From Galbula dea (taxonomy: Eukaryota; Chordata; Aves; Piciformes; Galbulidae): a stretch of 64,000 nucleotides of DNA. The position numbers and the translations under genes were made by a program. Below, piece by piece: positions 1-13,122 of this stretch. Within the stretch, counting starts at the first letter, position 1; each line of letters starts with the position of its first letter. The stretch spans positions 131,037-195,036 of the forward strand of contig VWZX01010008.1 in assembly GCA_013399015.1 (NCBI GenBank), in the 5' to 3' direction. The notes under the pieces were generated by a model. The model made no database searches. It saw only the letters and a program-made list of their open reading frames with translations, and was not told where the DNA came from.

Positions 1-3000
1 TGTCCTTGTGTGCAATCACAGGTGCACAGCAACACTCCACACTAAATTCCATAAAATAGCCTTTGGACACAAAGCTGAGCAGTGTTTGGACAGATGGTTA
101 GTTTTCCTAGAGATGCTTCATTTTACTGCTATTGTTTTTATCAGGGCTGGGTGCTGTACTGGGGAAAACCCCAAACCTAGAGCACCCTCTTCATTTAATG
201 CTTCCCATGAAGTACCCAAAGAAGAGTCTACCCCAGCCCACAGACAACTTGCCAGCTCAGTAGAACATCACACACCTCTGCACAGAGCACAGGCTGGGGC
301 AGCCCTGCTTTGCAAAGCAGCAACTAGGCAAGTTGAAAGCCTTGGGGGGCTCCAAACCTGACAGAGTCCCATAAAAACTGAAAAGCATATTAAATAAAAA
401 GCAAGCTTCAGTGAAAAGTGTCAGTGAAATCTGAAATAGAGGAAGAAATTCTTTCAACTACTGTAGCTAGCTGAGGCAAGTTCCTTGGTATTTCTTAGCT
501 GGGAGGATTCTTCCCTTTGGCTATATAGCAACTCATGCCTACAAGAGGGGAGAAAGCTGATAACTAGGATTAGGTGAACTGGTTTAGATAAAGAACTGAC
601 TTGAACCTCTGCCCAAGGTTTGAACCCAAGGCTTGCTTTTAAATTCAATGTTAAGAGGTAGTTTTACTCCTTCTTCCCCCTGCTCCTCGCTCTCTCCTCC
701 TCCCAAACCTGCTCTTTTCCATTCCTGGTGACATCAGAAGATGTGCTAGAATCTTGCACCCCAAAGAACCATTTTCTTTGATTTGAGAGTCCTGTAAACC
801 CTGTAGCTTCTTTCCAGCCCCCCAGTCTTCCAGATTTGAGAGATTTGTCCTAGAGCAGAGCTCACATCAATGCCACCTCTCTCTCATCTTCTGCTTCTTC
901 TGCAGCCAGCTAGTGATCTTCAGGCATTGTCACCAAAGACTCTGGGTAAGATTGCTACCTAACATAAAAAATATCAAGAATATTCCTTGGGATATTTTCC
1001 CCCTAATGGCTTAGAAAACCATCATATTGATGCTGCAAACCTGTTCTCTCCCGGGGCAGCCTGGGCCAATGCCTGATTAACCCTCTTGTGATCTTCCCAA
1101 ACACACAGCCTGGCTGTCAGAAAAAGACTACTGTGTCATCTCAGGTTTTCTATGCCACAAGCAAGCCCATCATACAGGCTCCCTAGCTGCATTCTCCTGC
1201 TCCTTATCCCCTGGCCAGACAAGACAGGACACAGAAGAGCTGCCACACAACTACAGCAGGGCTGTGGGGCAAGCAAAGGAGCAGCTGTTAGAGCTGCTTG
1301 CATAAAGCTGATGGGAACAGTGAAGAGTCATCAGTGGAGATGTCACCATGAATGATAAACGTTTTACCAGGAGAAAAGAAGTCATAAGAACCCATTAAAT
1401 GGGAAAATGCTAATATTTGTGTAATAATCTGTGCTGATTTTCAAAGGTTGATATCTCTCCTCTCCATCTTGGCTCAGAGTCATTGTGGCAAAATGATGTT
1501 TTATGGTTTCTTGAAAGGTATTTGGTGAAATACTTCAAGCATTGGCAAAGAAACAATCCACTAACAGGCAAACTCATTTCCAACAGAATTCCATCTAACA
1601 TCTACAGGAAAACAGCAACCACCTCACCCAAACATTGCTTTATTTGGACAAAAAACTCACCTTGTCTGTAAAAAGAAAATCACTGCACTTACTGAATTTT
1701 CCTTTCTACTTCACCTGGTTTCTTTGGCTACTTTATAATGAATGCTGTGAGCAGGACAGAGCTGCTCTTTCAGCAGCTTTGGAAGCCCAGGAAGTTCAGC
1801 TCTAATGCAGGAAGAGCAATCCCCTAAAAACATCTCTAACACATACACTCATTCTGAACTATCAAGATTAAAGATGGATGAAACAACTTAGGTGGGAAGA
1901 AGATACAATAGGAAGCCCTCTGCATTGCAGAGCATACCTTTGGCACCTGCTGATCTCAGAAAGATTTAAGGAACCACATGAGACTAGAACACAGATACTT
2001 TGCAGATGAGAGGAACAGTTCAGTCACATGGCAGCAAGAAAGCTGCTCCTACAGCACAGACACACTGAGCTTCACGTCAGCTCTGGAAGCAATCTGCAGC
2101 TCCCATGTTGTCCTGCTGCTCTCTCCATGCTCTAAATCCTAAAACCTCTGAAGAGGTTCTGGTATTCAAAGATCCTTAAACCATGGAGTTATGCTGGTGG
2201 GCTTCTTCCAACAGTGTTAAGTGATCTGATATTTTCAGGGGTTTCTGTAGCCACAACATTCACCAAACTGTGTGCAGATCACACATCAATGTCATACCTG
2301 AAGCTACTGCACATTTGAAAGCATTCAATCCAACAGCCCAAGTACTGCTGAGGGCTCCAAAATCACATGCTGAATGCAGGTTGAGTTCAGTCTTCTGAAG
2401 CTGCTCTGTGTGTAGTTTGGGAAGGGAAAAAACTTACTCAGTGTGTGAGCACACACTTGGGAAAATCTATAGAGAGGCCAGGCAGGCATTAAGGATCTAT
2501 TTGCAGATAGCCTCTTTTCTAAAGCCAAGTGGATGGTATCAATAAAATAACAGAATCCTCACATGAAGTAGCCAATTCTGCTCAATTATTCTTCAAATAT
2601 TTAGCCAATTTAGGAGAGAGGCAGCATCAGAATGCAGGATAATCAATATACAAGGCTTCAATTTGATCTGCCTTTTCCTACTTCTCTTCCAAAATATTGG
2701 AGGATGATGAAATGTGGTTTAAAAATGAGCATACCTAATATACTTTCAAATGAACAATAAATAGCTGGAACAAGCTCTTCAGCCCATTCTCATAAGAAGT
2801 GACTGCTGTGTAATCCTAGGAACACTTAAGATTCATTTGAATATGAAAAGACTTCAGGCTAGAGGTGCTAATAGGAACACCTCACACTTCAGATTCGAAC
2901 AGACATGGCAATTTGTATTTCAATAAGAAAAAGAAATCACTGTTCAGTCTTGAGGAGAGAAATACCTTCACTCCTACACCATTACCCATTTGCACTACTT

Positions 3001-3357
3001 ATATGCACACATTTTAGCATCACTAATGCAAACCATGCTCCAGGAAGACAATTTAAATTGCCCTTCAGAAAGCCAAAAGAAAATTAAAAGAGAGAAACAT
3101 ATCATTAGCCTGACACCTCTGCTCCTCTTGAATGCATGAAAGGTTGGCTGTGCCACATGAGGTTACAGGTAGGTGTAAATGGAAAGGAAAATACATTCTC
3201 TACTTGGTGGTGAGGAAAACGTGGAAGCAGAAATGCCAGGGTGACAGACTGGCTTCTGCTGCTTCTCACTCTGAGAGCTGACAGCTACAAATTGAAGCTA
3301 CATTATAGCCAGGCTGGAATCCTCTCCCTATTGGGAATATAGTGCATACTGTAATAA
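1..3357. other. Unassigned non-coding sequence
   Basis: I see no gene, recognisable transposon or RNA gene here. Open frames are short (117 codons at most, starting near base 8) and have no protein-like composition or splice context. There is no CpG cluster. The texture is ordinary vertebrate intergenic or intronic DNA. Confidence 0.6.
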
Positions 3358-3411
3358 GGAAAAAGGGGGGAAAAAAACCAACAAAGAAAGAGAAATCAAC
3401 ACGAAAACCAA
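3358..3411. repeat. Purine and A/C-rich low-complexity tract
   Basis: A short G run is followed by A runs and then AAC/AAAG-type sequence. It is the first of several A/C-rich tracts in the window. No unit repeats cleanly enough to call a microsatellite. Confidence 0.55.
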
Positions 3412-4855
3412 CTCATCACCAGCTCTGCATCTTGTTCTTTCATTCCTTGTGAGCCTCATCATCTTCTTCTGTACTTTTGAACTGCTACAGGATGAAGATT
3501 CTCATGATGCTACTACCTCTTCTGAGCCAAATCTAACTTCAGTTCCTGTACAAAGAAAAAGGTGCTGGAAGAGATCTGGAATAGCTATTGAAAACAAAAT
3601 CCTCAAAGAAATACAGTTTTAACCATCTTGATTTCTTAATTGGATTAAATGATTACCTGAGTTTACCTAGAAGTCAGTAGGAAACCCAAGTAAAAGATAC
3701 ATTTTTTCTCTCTGTGAACTGCTTCTCTCATTTTGAACTCATCAGCTCCAGTTTAATTGACAAACAGCTACTTCTAACAGCACACCAGCAAAGCTGTTCA
3801 GCAAAAATCATCTGTGTGCAGTACAGAGGAACATTTGCTTTGAGTATTAGAAATTCTCATTGCAAGACACTGGAGACTGGGGGAAAAGAGTCAAGAGCAC
3901 AAATTACACTGAACATGTTAGCAGGCCTCATTGTTCTCAGGATTGATCTATCTTAGGTGTTGGAGATTGGATCCTTGCAGATTCAGGGCACATGTTTGCT
4001 GAGGCTGCTGGTGGAAGTCCCACATCCCATGGGGGTTCTTAGGAAAAGAGTAGGACATTTGCTGGGTGAGAATTAGCACAGGCTGCTATGGGAACACCTT
4101 CAGCCACTTCATGGAGAACCTGATGGGCTGCCAAGGTTTAGGCTGCAAAGGGGGGAAAGATAAAGATTGCTAGTTCTGATAATGTTCTGCAGAAGTAAAC
4201 CACACAACAAACCCCAGGCTGCTTCTTAGGAGCTAAAATAAGGAAAAATGGAAGCTTGTAAATTGATTCAAATACTAGGTTTGCTGGTACACAGTTCCTA
4301 AAGTACACAGCTTGCTAAACGCTTCCCTCTCCCCCTCATGCCTGTACACTGCTTTGATTATCCCCACAAACCTGGGTCTGAGACAGAAGAGATTGCTGCT
4401 TCTTGCCCTTCTTTCTGTGATCTCTTCCCCCCCTCCCATGACTTTTGGTTTTGCCACTGTTCAAAAATATCTTCTAAAAATCTGATGCAATAAAGAGACA
4501 GAATTACCTCCCTAGGCCCTCAGAAAGATCAATAAGTAAATTTCCTGAGTGGTCATAGAGCTCCTGGTTTCTATGAGAGGAGAAAGGACTAAAGGACACT
4601 GAGATATGGGTCCAGAGAGAGAGAGCTCCAGCAGCAAACCTGATTCCCTGCAAATATAGCCCCCTGTGATGTTCATGCTGGGCAAAGCCCCTTCTCCCTT
4701 CACACTAAGGCATAACCACATCTCTCAGAAATAAGAAGCAAGTATCCCATTCCTGGGGCAGCATCTTTCCAGACTGACAGTGTGGAAGAGGGGGAAGAGG
4801 AAAGAAGGGCAACAAGGAAGAGACATCTGTGAGGGCTTTGTCTCCCACTTCCCCA
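3412..4855. other. Unassigned non-coding sequence
   Basis: No gene or repeat family was recognised. Reading frames stay below 81 codons. A short GA dinucleotide run lies at about 4614-4625. Confidence 0.55.
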
Positions 4856-4880
4856 TGGCATGGCATGGCATGGCACGGCA
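4856..4880 (+). repeat. (TGGCA)5 pentanucleotide microsatellite
   Basis: Four perfect TGGCA units are followed by one CGGCA unit. The overlapping minus-strand frames in this stretch (a run of Cys-His-Ala-Met residues) are simply this repeat translated and should not be taken as protein. Confidence 0.9.
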
Positions 4881-7800
4881 CAACCTCTCCTGCACCACAT
4901 CTGCTGTTCAGGCTGACTACCACTGCCCTCATGGACATTATTTTGACTCCTAGGAAGAAAAGGCCATGGAGGAAACAAAACTAATTCTAGAGAAAGGGAA
5001 AGATCATTTGGGTGAGCAGCCACTCTGCTGTCCTCACCCTGGGTCACAGGTGCACACATAGCATGGGTTAAGGCTGGTAAGATTGCTTTAGAAACCCATT
5101 CATTCCAGGATTGCTTCCTGGCTTACAGTCAAAAGGTCTCCTTCAAGCAGTTTTGAATGCATCTTGGATGTACAAATTCTTTCCACTGCTCTAATTTAAC
5201 CCAGGAACACCCTACCCAAAAGTATTTCCTACTAGACACTTGATGAACAATCCTTGGTGTGGCTTGTGCCTAGGTGTCATTTCCCTGGAATCCACATTGA
5301 TTGGCTGACACTGAGGCATTCACCTATTCAAAAAGGTAAACCATGTATTTTGTGTGTGACATGCTCCACCTGGCAGATCTACAGCTTCTTTTGTCATGCA
5401 GGTTGTATATTTCTAATATGAAGTTCTGGTGCAACTCCAGAAGTTCCCAGTTTTCCCAGAACTGCAGATAATGTAAGAATCAGGAAACCACATCCCTTTC
5501 TCCAACAGCAGTTCCCAGATTTCCTTGCTGACCTCTGTGAAAGCTTTTGGATGTCTAGTATCTAAAGGCACTATGTTACCCTTGCTTTTTAGCACCATTG
5601 CTGCTTCTTGTTTGAAGATCAAGTACTCCACTGTCCCACTGCATGGACACATTGCCTGTTTTTCCTGCTGGGAATGATGACCTACCTGCCTGGCCTGTCA
5701 GTGATCCAGTGACAGTACTGCCCTATCAGACTAAAGGATGAGCAGAATTCATTTTGTTCCTGTTGCTCTCAGGAAAAAGGAGTTGACTTTATCTTTGCTG
5801 CTCCCTTATTGCTCCTTGCCTCCTTTTGCTGCCCCCAGCAGCCATCCAAAGAGCAGTCACTAACGGCAGCCTCTTAGCAGCCACTTTCCTTTCCCTTTCA
5901 GCTTAGGATTCCTCTTCACTTTAAAAGGAAAAAACAGCTCATCACAGGCTTTTCTCTCAACAACAACTTAGTGGCTTTGTAAACATCTGCTAAAGCCTTG
6001 TTAAACTAAGTACCAGTAATTGGTTTTGTGTGCTAAATGCTTGCTTTCTCCCAGTGGATTTGGCTTATGGCTACTACTTTGCATTTGGTGGAGTCAACCC
6101 CACGAAGGTTTTTGATAGAGGAGGGAAAAGAAAGGATCAAGAGAAAGAATTGCACAGAGACTGACAAGGTGAGCACTCAACACAAGGGAACTGGAAACTG
6201 ATTTTGTCTTGTTTGTAAAAAGGTGGCACCTGCACTGCCTCTCTCTCAGCTGCAGCCCTGTGATACTGCAGCAAGGAAGGGGCATGGGGAAGGGAAAGTG
6301 TTAGGAAAGGAAAGTTACTCACTCTTGTGGCTGCTGGATATTAAGAAGGTTCATTTTTCCTGCCCTGCAGTCACTAAAACTGGATGCTCAGAGAAAGACT
6401 CCAGGCTTCATGCAGCTTGCAGAGCAGCCAGGACCAGCGCTAGGGATACCGGCGTGGGAGAGGGGAAGGGTCTTGTCTCTTGACACTGACTGCACACCTA
6501 GTCTTACCAAACCCAGCTCTGACTCCAGACCTGGCTGAAGCAGTCAGTTTATCCCACTGGTCTGTGGAAAGGAGAGTTCTAGAAATCACTATCTGTGTAT
6601 GCATCAAGGAGAGAACCTAACCATCACATTAGATTTAAGGTAACACACAGACCTTCTGCACTCTTGCCTTTGCTCCCAGTTTTCAAGGTTCCAATGTAGG
6701 ATATAAAAAGCTCCAAGACTAATTAAATCCATTTTTGTGGGGCTTTAGCACAAAGGGTAACACACTTGAGCTTTCCTAAGCAGCCTGGGAAAAAAAAAGT
6801 TTACATTAAAAGATGTAACAGATACACAACTACACTGAAGTATTTTTATTTGTCTAACATATGAAATAAAACAAGTTACAGCAAAGCATGAAATCTGATG
6901 AGGATTCTACCTTAAGGAGAAAAAAAATAATATGTCTTTTGTAATAACAAATATTTGGAACCAGCACATTGCTTCAGTGACATTGTTCCCTTCAAGACAA
7001 GTCTCAACTCTTCAGCATTATGAAAACTCTGCCTATTGCTTTGTACCAGAAAATTTATTACCCCCAAATCATTTACAACAGACAGCATGCATTCCAAAAC
7101 TGATTTGTTACTTTAGGCCACAACAACTCACTTTCAAAGCTTAAAGAATCCATTATGCTGTGCAAAAGAAAGAGCAGGAAGAAGACACATAGCAGGGAAG
7201 AGTTTAAATGGAATTCCATTAAAAAGAAGTTGAGATGGAGGAAGCCTACAAACATGGTCACACAACTCATCTGAAGCATTCCTGGCATCCTGGGCTAGGG
7301 ACAAAGACTGAACACAGTTTTTATGTCATAAAGTGTGCAGACATTTGTCACAATTCCTGCAACCTGCTTTCTTGGCTGGCTGCAGGAAGAGAGCCAGTGA
7401 GAGAAGTCAGCTATGGTTAGCAGAGGAACTCTCCTGTTGGGGAGATGTTATTACCTGCTCACACAGTGCATGGCATTTCTTTTCCTTTGGTGCAGCACTA
7501 AACGTGATATGTGTGTGTTCAGCACTGCTCTGTTTCTCTTAGTGTGCTAGAAGCAGCAATAAGCACTTGAATCAGTGGAAGCTATTTGATTAAAATGCCT
7601 TACACATTTTCCAGCTATGGAGGGCACTGAAGTTTAACAACTGCTTTCCTGGTCTGGTCAGGTTTCCTAAGATCAGGAGAGCACTGCAGCTCAGGAGGCA
7701 AAACCAGCTCCAAGACAGCAAGAAGCCCCAGAAGTCACCTAGCCCTGTGAGCACACCATGTTCTCACTCCAGGCTGTGAAGAGGCTGCAGGAGGCTGCTG

Positions 7801-9760
7801 TGGGGGCAGCACCCCAGGGCTCAGGGCAGAGGGTGCAGGGCACTGAGCTGAGGTAGAAAAGGTGACACAGGGGCTCAGATGTCAGCTGATGCTGGACTCT
7901 GCTGTGGCACTGAGCTGAACATCTGCACCTAGAGATCAAAGAACTTCTGCAGAAAGCCAAGAGTTAGAAAGTTAGCTACACACTTGATTTATAGCCTCTT
8001 TAATCACCAGAGACAATTCTCAGGTTTATTTATTTTTAATCACTGCAATTCACATAATTAAGAGTCTTTTCCTACTAAGGTATCACCAAATCTGAAGGGT
8101 AGCACAGAAACAGTGTATAGAATTGACATGGATTTGGTTAACATTTTGAAGCCCTGTATTTCTTTGAACTGTGGCAAACCCAAACAGCTCAACCTAGGCT
8201 TTAAAACTGTGTGAAATTCTATATGACCAAAATACAGGAAACTGCTCTGAAAGGAAAACAAAAACATACAAGACAACTATGAGCAGCTGACTGGAGGTGC
8301 TTCACTGCCTGCTGGGCTTGGCCCCAGCAGTGGGTAACCAAGCTCTTTGCAGGTGATGATGTTATTCCCAGTTTCACATAGAGGTGTTGGCACAACTTAA
8401 CCTTTCTATTCAAAGCCACAGGACAAAGGGATCCCAGCACCACAGAGCCCAGCTTGATGCACTCACAGAGCATCTTCTCCTAAGCTGCTCAGGGACTGAT
8501 GAAGCTAAAAAGCTGCCTGGGTTCCTTTACCCCCTGTCACACACTCTGCCTGGAATCATCCTTTCCATAATTGCTATGGATGGGAATGGATTTGTATTTA
8601 TTTTTAAAGCTGCTAGATGTCTGTTCTTCCTCTAGCTTTAACAATTCTCTCCCTTCTATTTTATCCCAACTCCACACCTATTTTGTTTTTCAGTTCTCTC
8701 TTGGCATATTGACTGCAAAACCCCCCCCAGACCAGTCAAAACCAAACCAAGCTCCTCTGAGCATGTTAACTGTAGAATGAGTGTCAAGTAAAAGAGAACA
8801 CCATTATCTAACATTTAAATGATTTCCTTAGGCTACCATTGGAGACCTGGCTCCTCTATGATCTTCGTCCAGGGAAAAATCACCAGTGACCCTAATGAGA
8901 TTTATTTAGCACCAAGCTACCAGAGGATTTGATAACACATGGAACCAACTCTGTTCCAGGTGAGCATCTACGTTCAGCAACAGCCAGAGGGGCTATTGAA
9001 TGAGCTTGTATCCAGCTGGTTTGTAATTCCCTGCAGTAATGCTACTTCTTGCTGAAGACAATACATCCTCTAGGAAAATATCTTACCTGCTCACAACAGC
9101 ACATTTGTTACTGCACACCCAGCCTTACCAAACCCCAGTCCTTGGGTCAACTACCCAGGTGTAGGTTTCCAATCCCCTTTTCTAAACCATGGCAAGTTAT
9201 GAACTGTAAGTTGACTTTGAAACAGGAAAGCAGAGTGAGTCTGGGTCCAGGACACCCATTCCCTGAGTGCTGGCAGCCCCAAGACCACGCTTCAAGCACA
9301 TGCAGCAACAGAAATTACTACTCGAAAGCATCCAAGCCCAGGTGGGTAAATGCCCCAGCCTCCTGCTCTCCTGCTTTCCAGCCAATCTCTGCATGAAAAC
9401 CTCCATGAGGTCAGGTGAGGAAAATGCACTGAGGCTTCCAACAGAAACACAGCTTCCAGTTCTTACTTGCAATTTGTAGTGTCAAGTGTTCCACCTACCC
9501 CTTTCACTCTGTGACTCATGCTGAGCTGCAGTTTGTAAACTAAGAGGCAGCAGAGCATGTTTCTCCTTTCGCAACCCAACAAGTCTGAAGAGCATGTCAG
9601 CTTCTCTAGAGGCAGTGTCTTGCTGGTGGGCAGGTGGAGATCAGTACCACACAGTGCGACAGCACAAGCATCAGTCAGCAGCCTTTGCAGCACCAAAGCC
9701 TTCCTAAAGCTAGGTGTTGAAAATATGGGTTAAAGGCCAACTTCTAAAGTCCTGAAGGCT
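4881..9760. other. Unassigned non-coding sequence
   Basis: No gene, CR1 copy or RNA gene was recognised across about 4.9 kb. The 79-codon minus-strand frame at 5413-5652 has a fairly even amino-acid composition but no match I know and no clear exon boundaries. The 6830-6960 part is AT-rich. Around 7735-7960 the sequence is locally more GC-rich without forming a CpG island. Confidence 0.55.
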
Positions 9761-9826
9761 TTGGGGGGGAGCGGGGGGGTGTTGGTCCTTTTTTGGTTTC
9801 TATCTTGGTTTTGTTTTCACATTTCT
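9761..9826 (+). repeat. G-run pair followed by T/G-rich tract
   Basis: Two runs of seven G (9763-9769 and 9773-9779) are separated by AGC and followed by T-rich sequence with TTGGTTT-type words. The two runs could in principle supply four G-triplets for a G-quadruplex on the plus strand. Low-complexity sequence; function not shown. Confidence 0.6.
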
Positions 9827-10193
9827 GGTCAATTAATACTGCAGCACCATAATGAAGATAAGAAATTTGGATTTTTGGAGAAATTATTTAGTGTGACAAA
9901 TGAAGACTGTTTGGTAGCCAGAGCTGGCTGTGATCTGCAAAAGCTCTTGTACAGCTGGCTGGCTCTCTTGGCCCTCTGTGAGAGCTTAGGGCCACATCCT
10001 CTTTAAATATGTGTACACAAAGCAAAAGTTCCAACTGCATATGCATGTGAGTAGTGTGGTAGCAGAAGGGGCCGATTTAGAGGATGCTGAAATAATGACA
10101 TCATCTATCCATTAGAGGGATGGTCTCTGCTGCTCCCAGAGAACTTGGCAGAACATTAAGAGCCTGCCAAGGTTGACCACACAGTAACTGAAA

Positions 10194-10250
10194 GGGAGGG
10201 GGGAAAAAAAACCCCAAAACAACAACAAATGACAGCAAAAAACTGAACAA
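10194..10250 (+). repeat. G run then A/C-rich low-complexity tract
   Basis: GGGAGGGGGG is followed directly by eight A and by CCCC/AAC repeats. The composition matches the other A/C-rich tracts in the window. Confidence 0.65.
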
Positions 10251-11235
10251 GGGTTTCTAGTGTGCTTTTGCCTTTTCCTTTGATCTAAAATAGAGGTGGC
10301 ATTCTGGAACTCCATCTAAGATAAACCAGTGAGAAGGTGCCCAGCATATCTCCTCCACCACTTTGGTTACCCCCAAAAGGCAGAGGTGCTCTTGGGCAGA
10401 ACTTTTTCCTCTCCAAGGACATCCCTATTATACATTTCACTGGAGGGTGGGAGACAAAGGCCCAAGCTTCAAGCAGAAGAGTGGGAAAGCTCTGCAGAAC
10501 TACTGGAAACTTTCCCAATGGGAACTGAGCATCCTTCTTCTTTCATTTAACATCTCCAAGGTGTTTCAAACTCCTGTTCTGAGATTCTTTTAGGGGACAG
10601 GAACAAGTAATCCTTCTGACCAGCTTTAATTGCAGCACAATAAATATAGATTTCAGCCAACTCATATCCAAGTAAAGTAAACCCATCCTTCCTCTCCTCT
10701 TCCAATTCCCAGCCCTCAGCAGTCTCCAGCTTGGTTTGAGAAACCTGAGCTCAGATTTGAAAACTAAGTTTGATTTTTCCTTTGGGGATGCTGATAGCAA
10801 CTTGTTCCAACATGTTCAGAGAATCTCCTCACTGGTTCAACTCTATCACTCCTAACAAGTTTCTTCAGCTTCATGCAGCCCCTTTAGGATGGTCTCAACA
10901 CAGGCTTGGTTTTGATGTTGCTGCTCTGGGAATTAACAGGCTCATTTCTGTCTTTGCCAGGATCCCCTTCTCTTGACTAAGACTAAACTAAGTCTCAGTT
11001 TCTGTTTGGAGAGCTTGCTTTCTGCTTTTCTCAACACCAGGCTCCTCTGGTATGAACAATTGATGCTGGAGAAACAGATGTCAAGAGAAGGTTCAGATCT
11101 AGATCTTTCTGATGTTTGTAAGTTCTAGAGCGGCTTTGAGTTTGATTCCTGCACAGAAGTACAAGTTTGGCTAGATTTCTTGCTTAACAAATGGCACTTG
11201 GCTCCTGCTGGCAGCCAAACCTTCCTGCTTAAGCC
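10251..11235. other. Unassigned non-coding sequence
   Basis: No gene or repeat was recognised. Several overlapping open frames at 10.3-10.6 kb, on both strands, reflect a local lack of stop codons. None has exon-like boundaries or a recognisable domain. Confidence 0.5.
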
Positions 11236-11430
11236 ACAGAACCACAGAGTCATGAAGGTTGGAAGGTCATCGAGTTCAACCATCAAGCCCCCATCACCGT
11301 GCCACTAAACCATGTCCCTGAGTACTTCATCCAGATGTTTTTTCAACCCCTCCAGGGATGGAGACTCCACCACTGCCCTGGCAGCCTGGGCCAGGGCTTG
11401 ACAACCCTTTTGGGGAAGAAATTTGTCTTA
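11236..11430 (-). mobile_element. CR1 LINE, 5'-truncated 3' end fragment
   Basis: Read on the plus strand, this is the reverse complement of an avian CR1 3' end. In order it shows 'cagagtcatgaaggttgg', 'tcatcgagttcaacc', 'ccactaaaccatgtccctga', 'ctccagggatgg', 'actccaccac', 'ccctgg.cagcctg' and 'tgacaacccttttggggaag'. About 195 bp survive, all from the non-coding or terminal part, so the copy cannot move. Divergence is moderate, which suggests an old insertion. Subfamily was not determined. Confidence 0.93.
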
Positions 11431-12397
11431 GCTGGTGTCAGTCTGCATTCTTCAGCTGACTTGGAAGGAAGCAGGTTCAGAGCAGCATGGCTCCAGCTCA
11501 TACTTCATGCCTTTCCTGAGGTTTGTTCTGAGCCTTCAGCACCAGCTTTGACTCAGAGAACAATGCCCTGACACTTCTTTCAACCCTCATGGCTCTGCAC
11601 TGAGCTTGGAGAGGTTTGGTTTTCTAATCCCCTCCATTGGTTTCTAGGCATGTTTCTGAAATGTCAACTGATCTAAATCCCCCATTTGGAACAAGGGCCC
11701 TGGCACAGGCCCTCTTCACAGCACAACCAAGCTGCTGCAAGCACAGAGAGGACTGGAAGCTGCAATGGTTATGCCAAATCCATGGACTGAAAATGATGTC
11801 TCAATAGCAGTATCTGCCAGGCAGAGAGAGAGGCTGAAGGCTGACAACTGAATACATTTGTGGCAGAGGTCTACAGCTGCTTGACAGGCCACCAAGTCTT
11901 CTCAGCCAACTTTCACCAGGGTCCCCAGGGATGAGGAAGTCAGAGTAAGGGCTATCCTAAGGACTATTTATTCCTTTCCATCTTCTTGTCTGAAATCTAG
12001 TATTGCCATCAACTGCCACTGAGGTTTGTGTGTGTGCAGGCAGCTACCCTTAGAAGTACAAAAGTACTCCAAGAAACCAAAACTAGGTATGAAATGTTAA
12101 TGTGTGTTTTGTCCCAAGCATCAGAGGGAGAAGAGACAGATCCTAAATGTGCCATGGCTGTAGGTGGCACAGGCAAGCTCTTTTTTCCCCCCTATTACTT
12201 GATTTTATGTTTTGATTCCCTACAGTATCAACTTAGAAGTGCTAACTTCACCCACAGCCAGTGCTTAGTGGCTGTGGCTTTTTCTATAGCCTGCATTCCC
12301 CCAAACACAGTTTCTGAAGCATAAAGGAAAGTTTGGGGTTTTGCTTCTGTTTTTAAAACACAGTTTTATCTAGGAATTGTTTTATGGTTGTTCATTC
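11431..12397. other. Unassigned non-coding sequence
   Basis: No gene or further repeat was recognised. The first few dozen bases may include a little more of the preceding CR1, but the similarity fades. Confidence 0.5.
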
Positions 12398-12450
12398 TCT
12401 TATTATTATTTAAAGCATCCCCACTGTCTTATTACTATTTAAAGCATTCC
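12398..12450 (+). repeat. Local tandem duplication, 29-bp period, two copies
   Basis: The 24-base word at 12398-12421 recurs at 12427-12450 with 22 of 24 positions identical. Both carry TCTTATTA and CTATTTAAAGCAT-like cores. The two copies are adjacent with a period of 29. This looks like a small slippage or duplication event. Confidence 0.85.
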
Positions 12451-12978
12451 TTGCCAGATAAGCTGGCAGAGGATGTCCTCAAAGCACACAGTCATCTGAA
12501 TGTCATCATATACCTTCAAAGGCAGAAAGTCTACAACATACATGGAATAAAAGAGACTCCCTGAAGTCTATCCATTGCTGTCACAGGATGAAAGCCCAAA
12601 GCTGCCCATTTATTCTGTCTGTAATCATTCTGCAGGAGTACCAGTCACTGCCTGCCTCTCTGTTCCTCTGGTTGGAGGCAGGCTCAGAGAAGAGCTAATT
12701 TGGATCTGCAATACCAAATGGTCTGGATGTAAAAAAAATATTTAATTCATTTACTATCTCCACTGGTAACTGCCCTGCTTTCCTTGAAGTAGGATCTTAT
12801 CCCTAGAATTACCATGCCTCTGTTACACAAGTGCCTTCCACCAAGGGGAACAAAGTAACCAGAAGAAACACACACCAACAGCACTGTATTTTGAATTTTG
12901 TCTCAGTGCAAGGTATCTCAGCTTTATGTGACAACACAGCACAGAGATGTCAAGCAAGGTCCTCTCTGTTTCATTAGA
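12451..12978. other. Unassigned non-coding sequence
   Basis: Nothing recognisable apart from a short A run near 12731-12738. Confidence 0.5.
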
Positions 12979-13122
12979 ATACCAAAATAAACCCCAAACC
13001 AACAACACAAAACAAACAAACCCCAAAACAAATGAACAATAACGAAAAGAACCAACCAAAAAACCCCAAACCCAACCACCTCACCAACAACAATCCCCAA
13101 GAGCTCAAACCAAAAACCTCCA
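12979..13122 (+). repeat. A/C-rich low-complexity tract (about 140 bp)
   Basis: The plus strand is almost entirely A and C, with words such as AAACCCC, CAACAACA and AAACAAAC, and very few G or T. The minus-strand frames here are long runs of Gly, Phe, Leu, Val and Trp produced by GT-rich sequence and are not protein. It is among the longest of the A/C-rich tracts in the window. Confidence 0.8.

Noticed and set aside
8..361. 117-codon plus-strand frame at the window start
   Set aside because: Composition is random-like and no domain or splice signals are seen.
2703..2790. Possible C/D-box snoRNA (C-box-like GATGATGAAATG)
   Set aside because: No D box CTGA at a suitable distance and no terminal stem.
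4700..5059. 119-codon minus-strand frame
   Set aside because: It runs through the TGGCA microsatellite, which supplies a large part of the open reading. The rest has no recognisable domain.
5413..5652. 79-codon minus-strand frame with fairly natural composition
   Set aside because: No family recognised, no clear acceptor or donor at its edges, and short enough to be chance.
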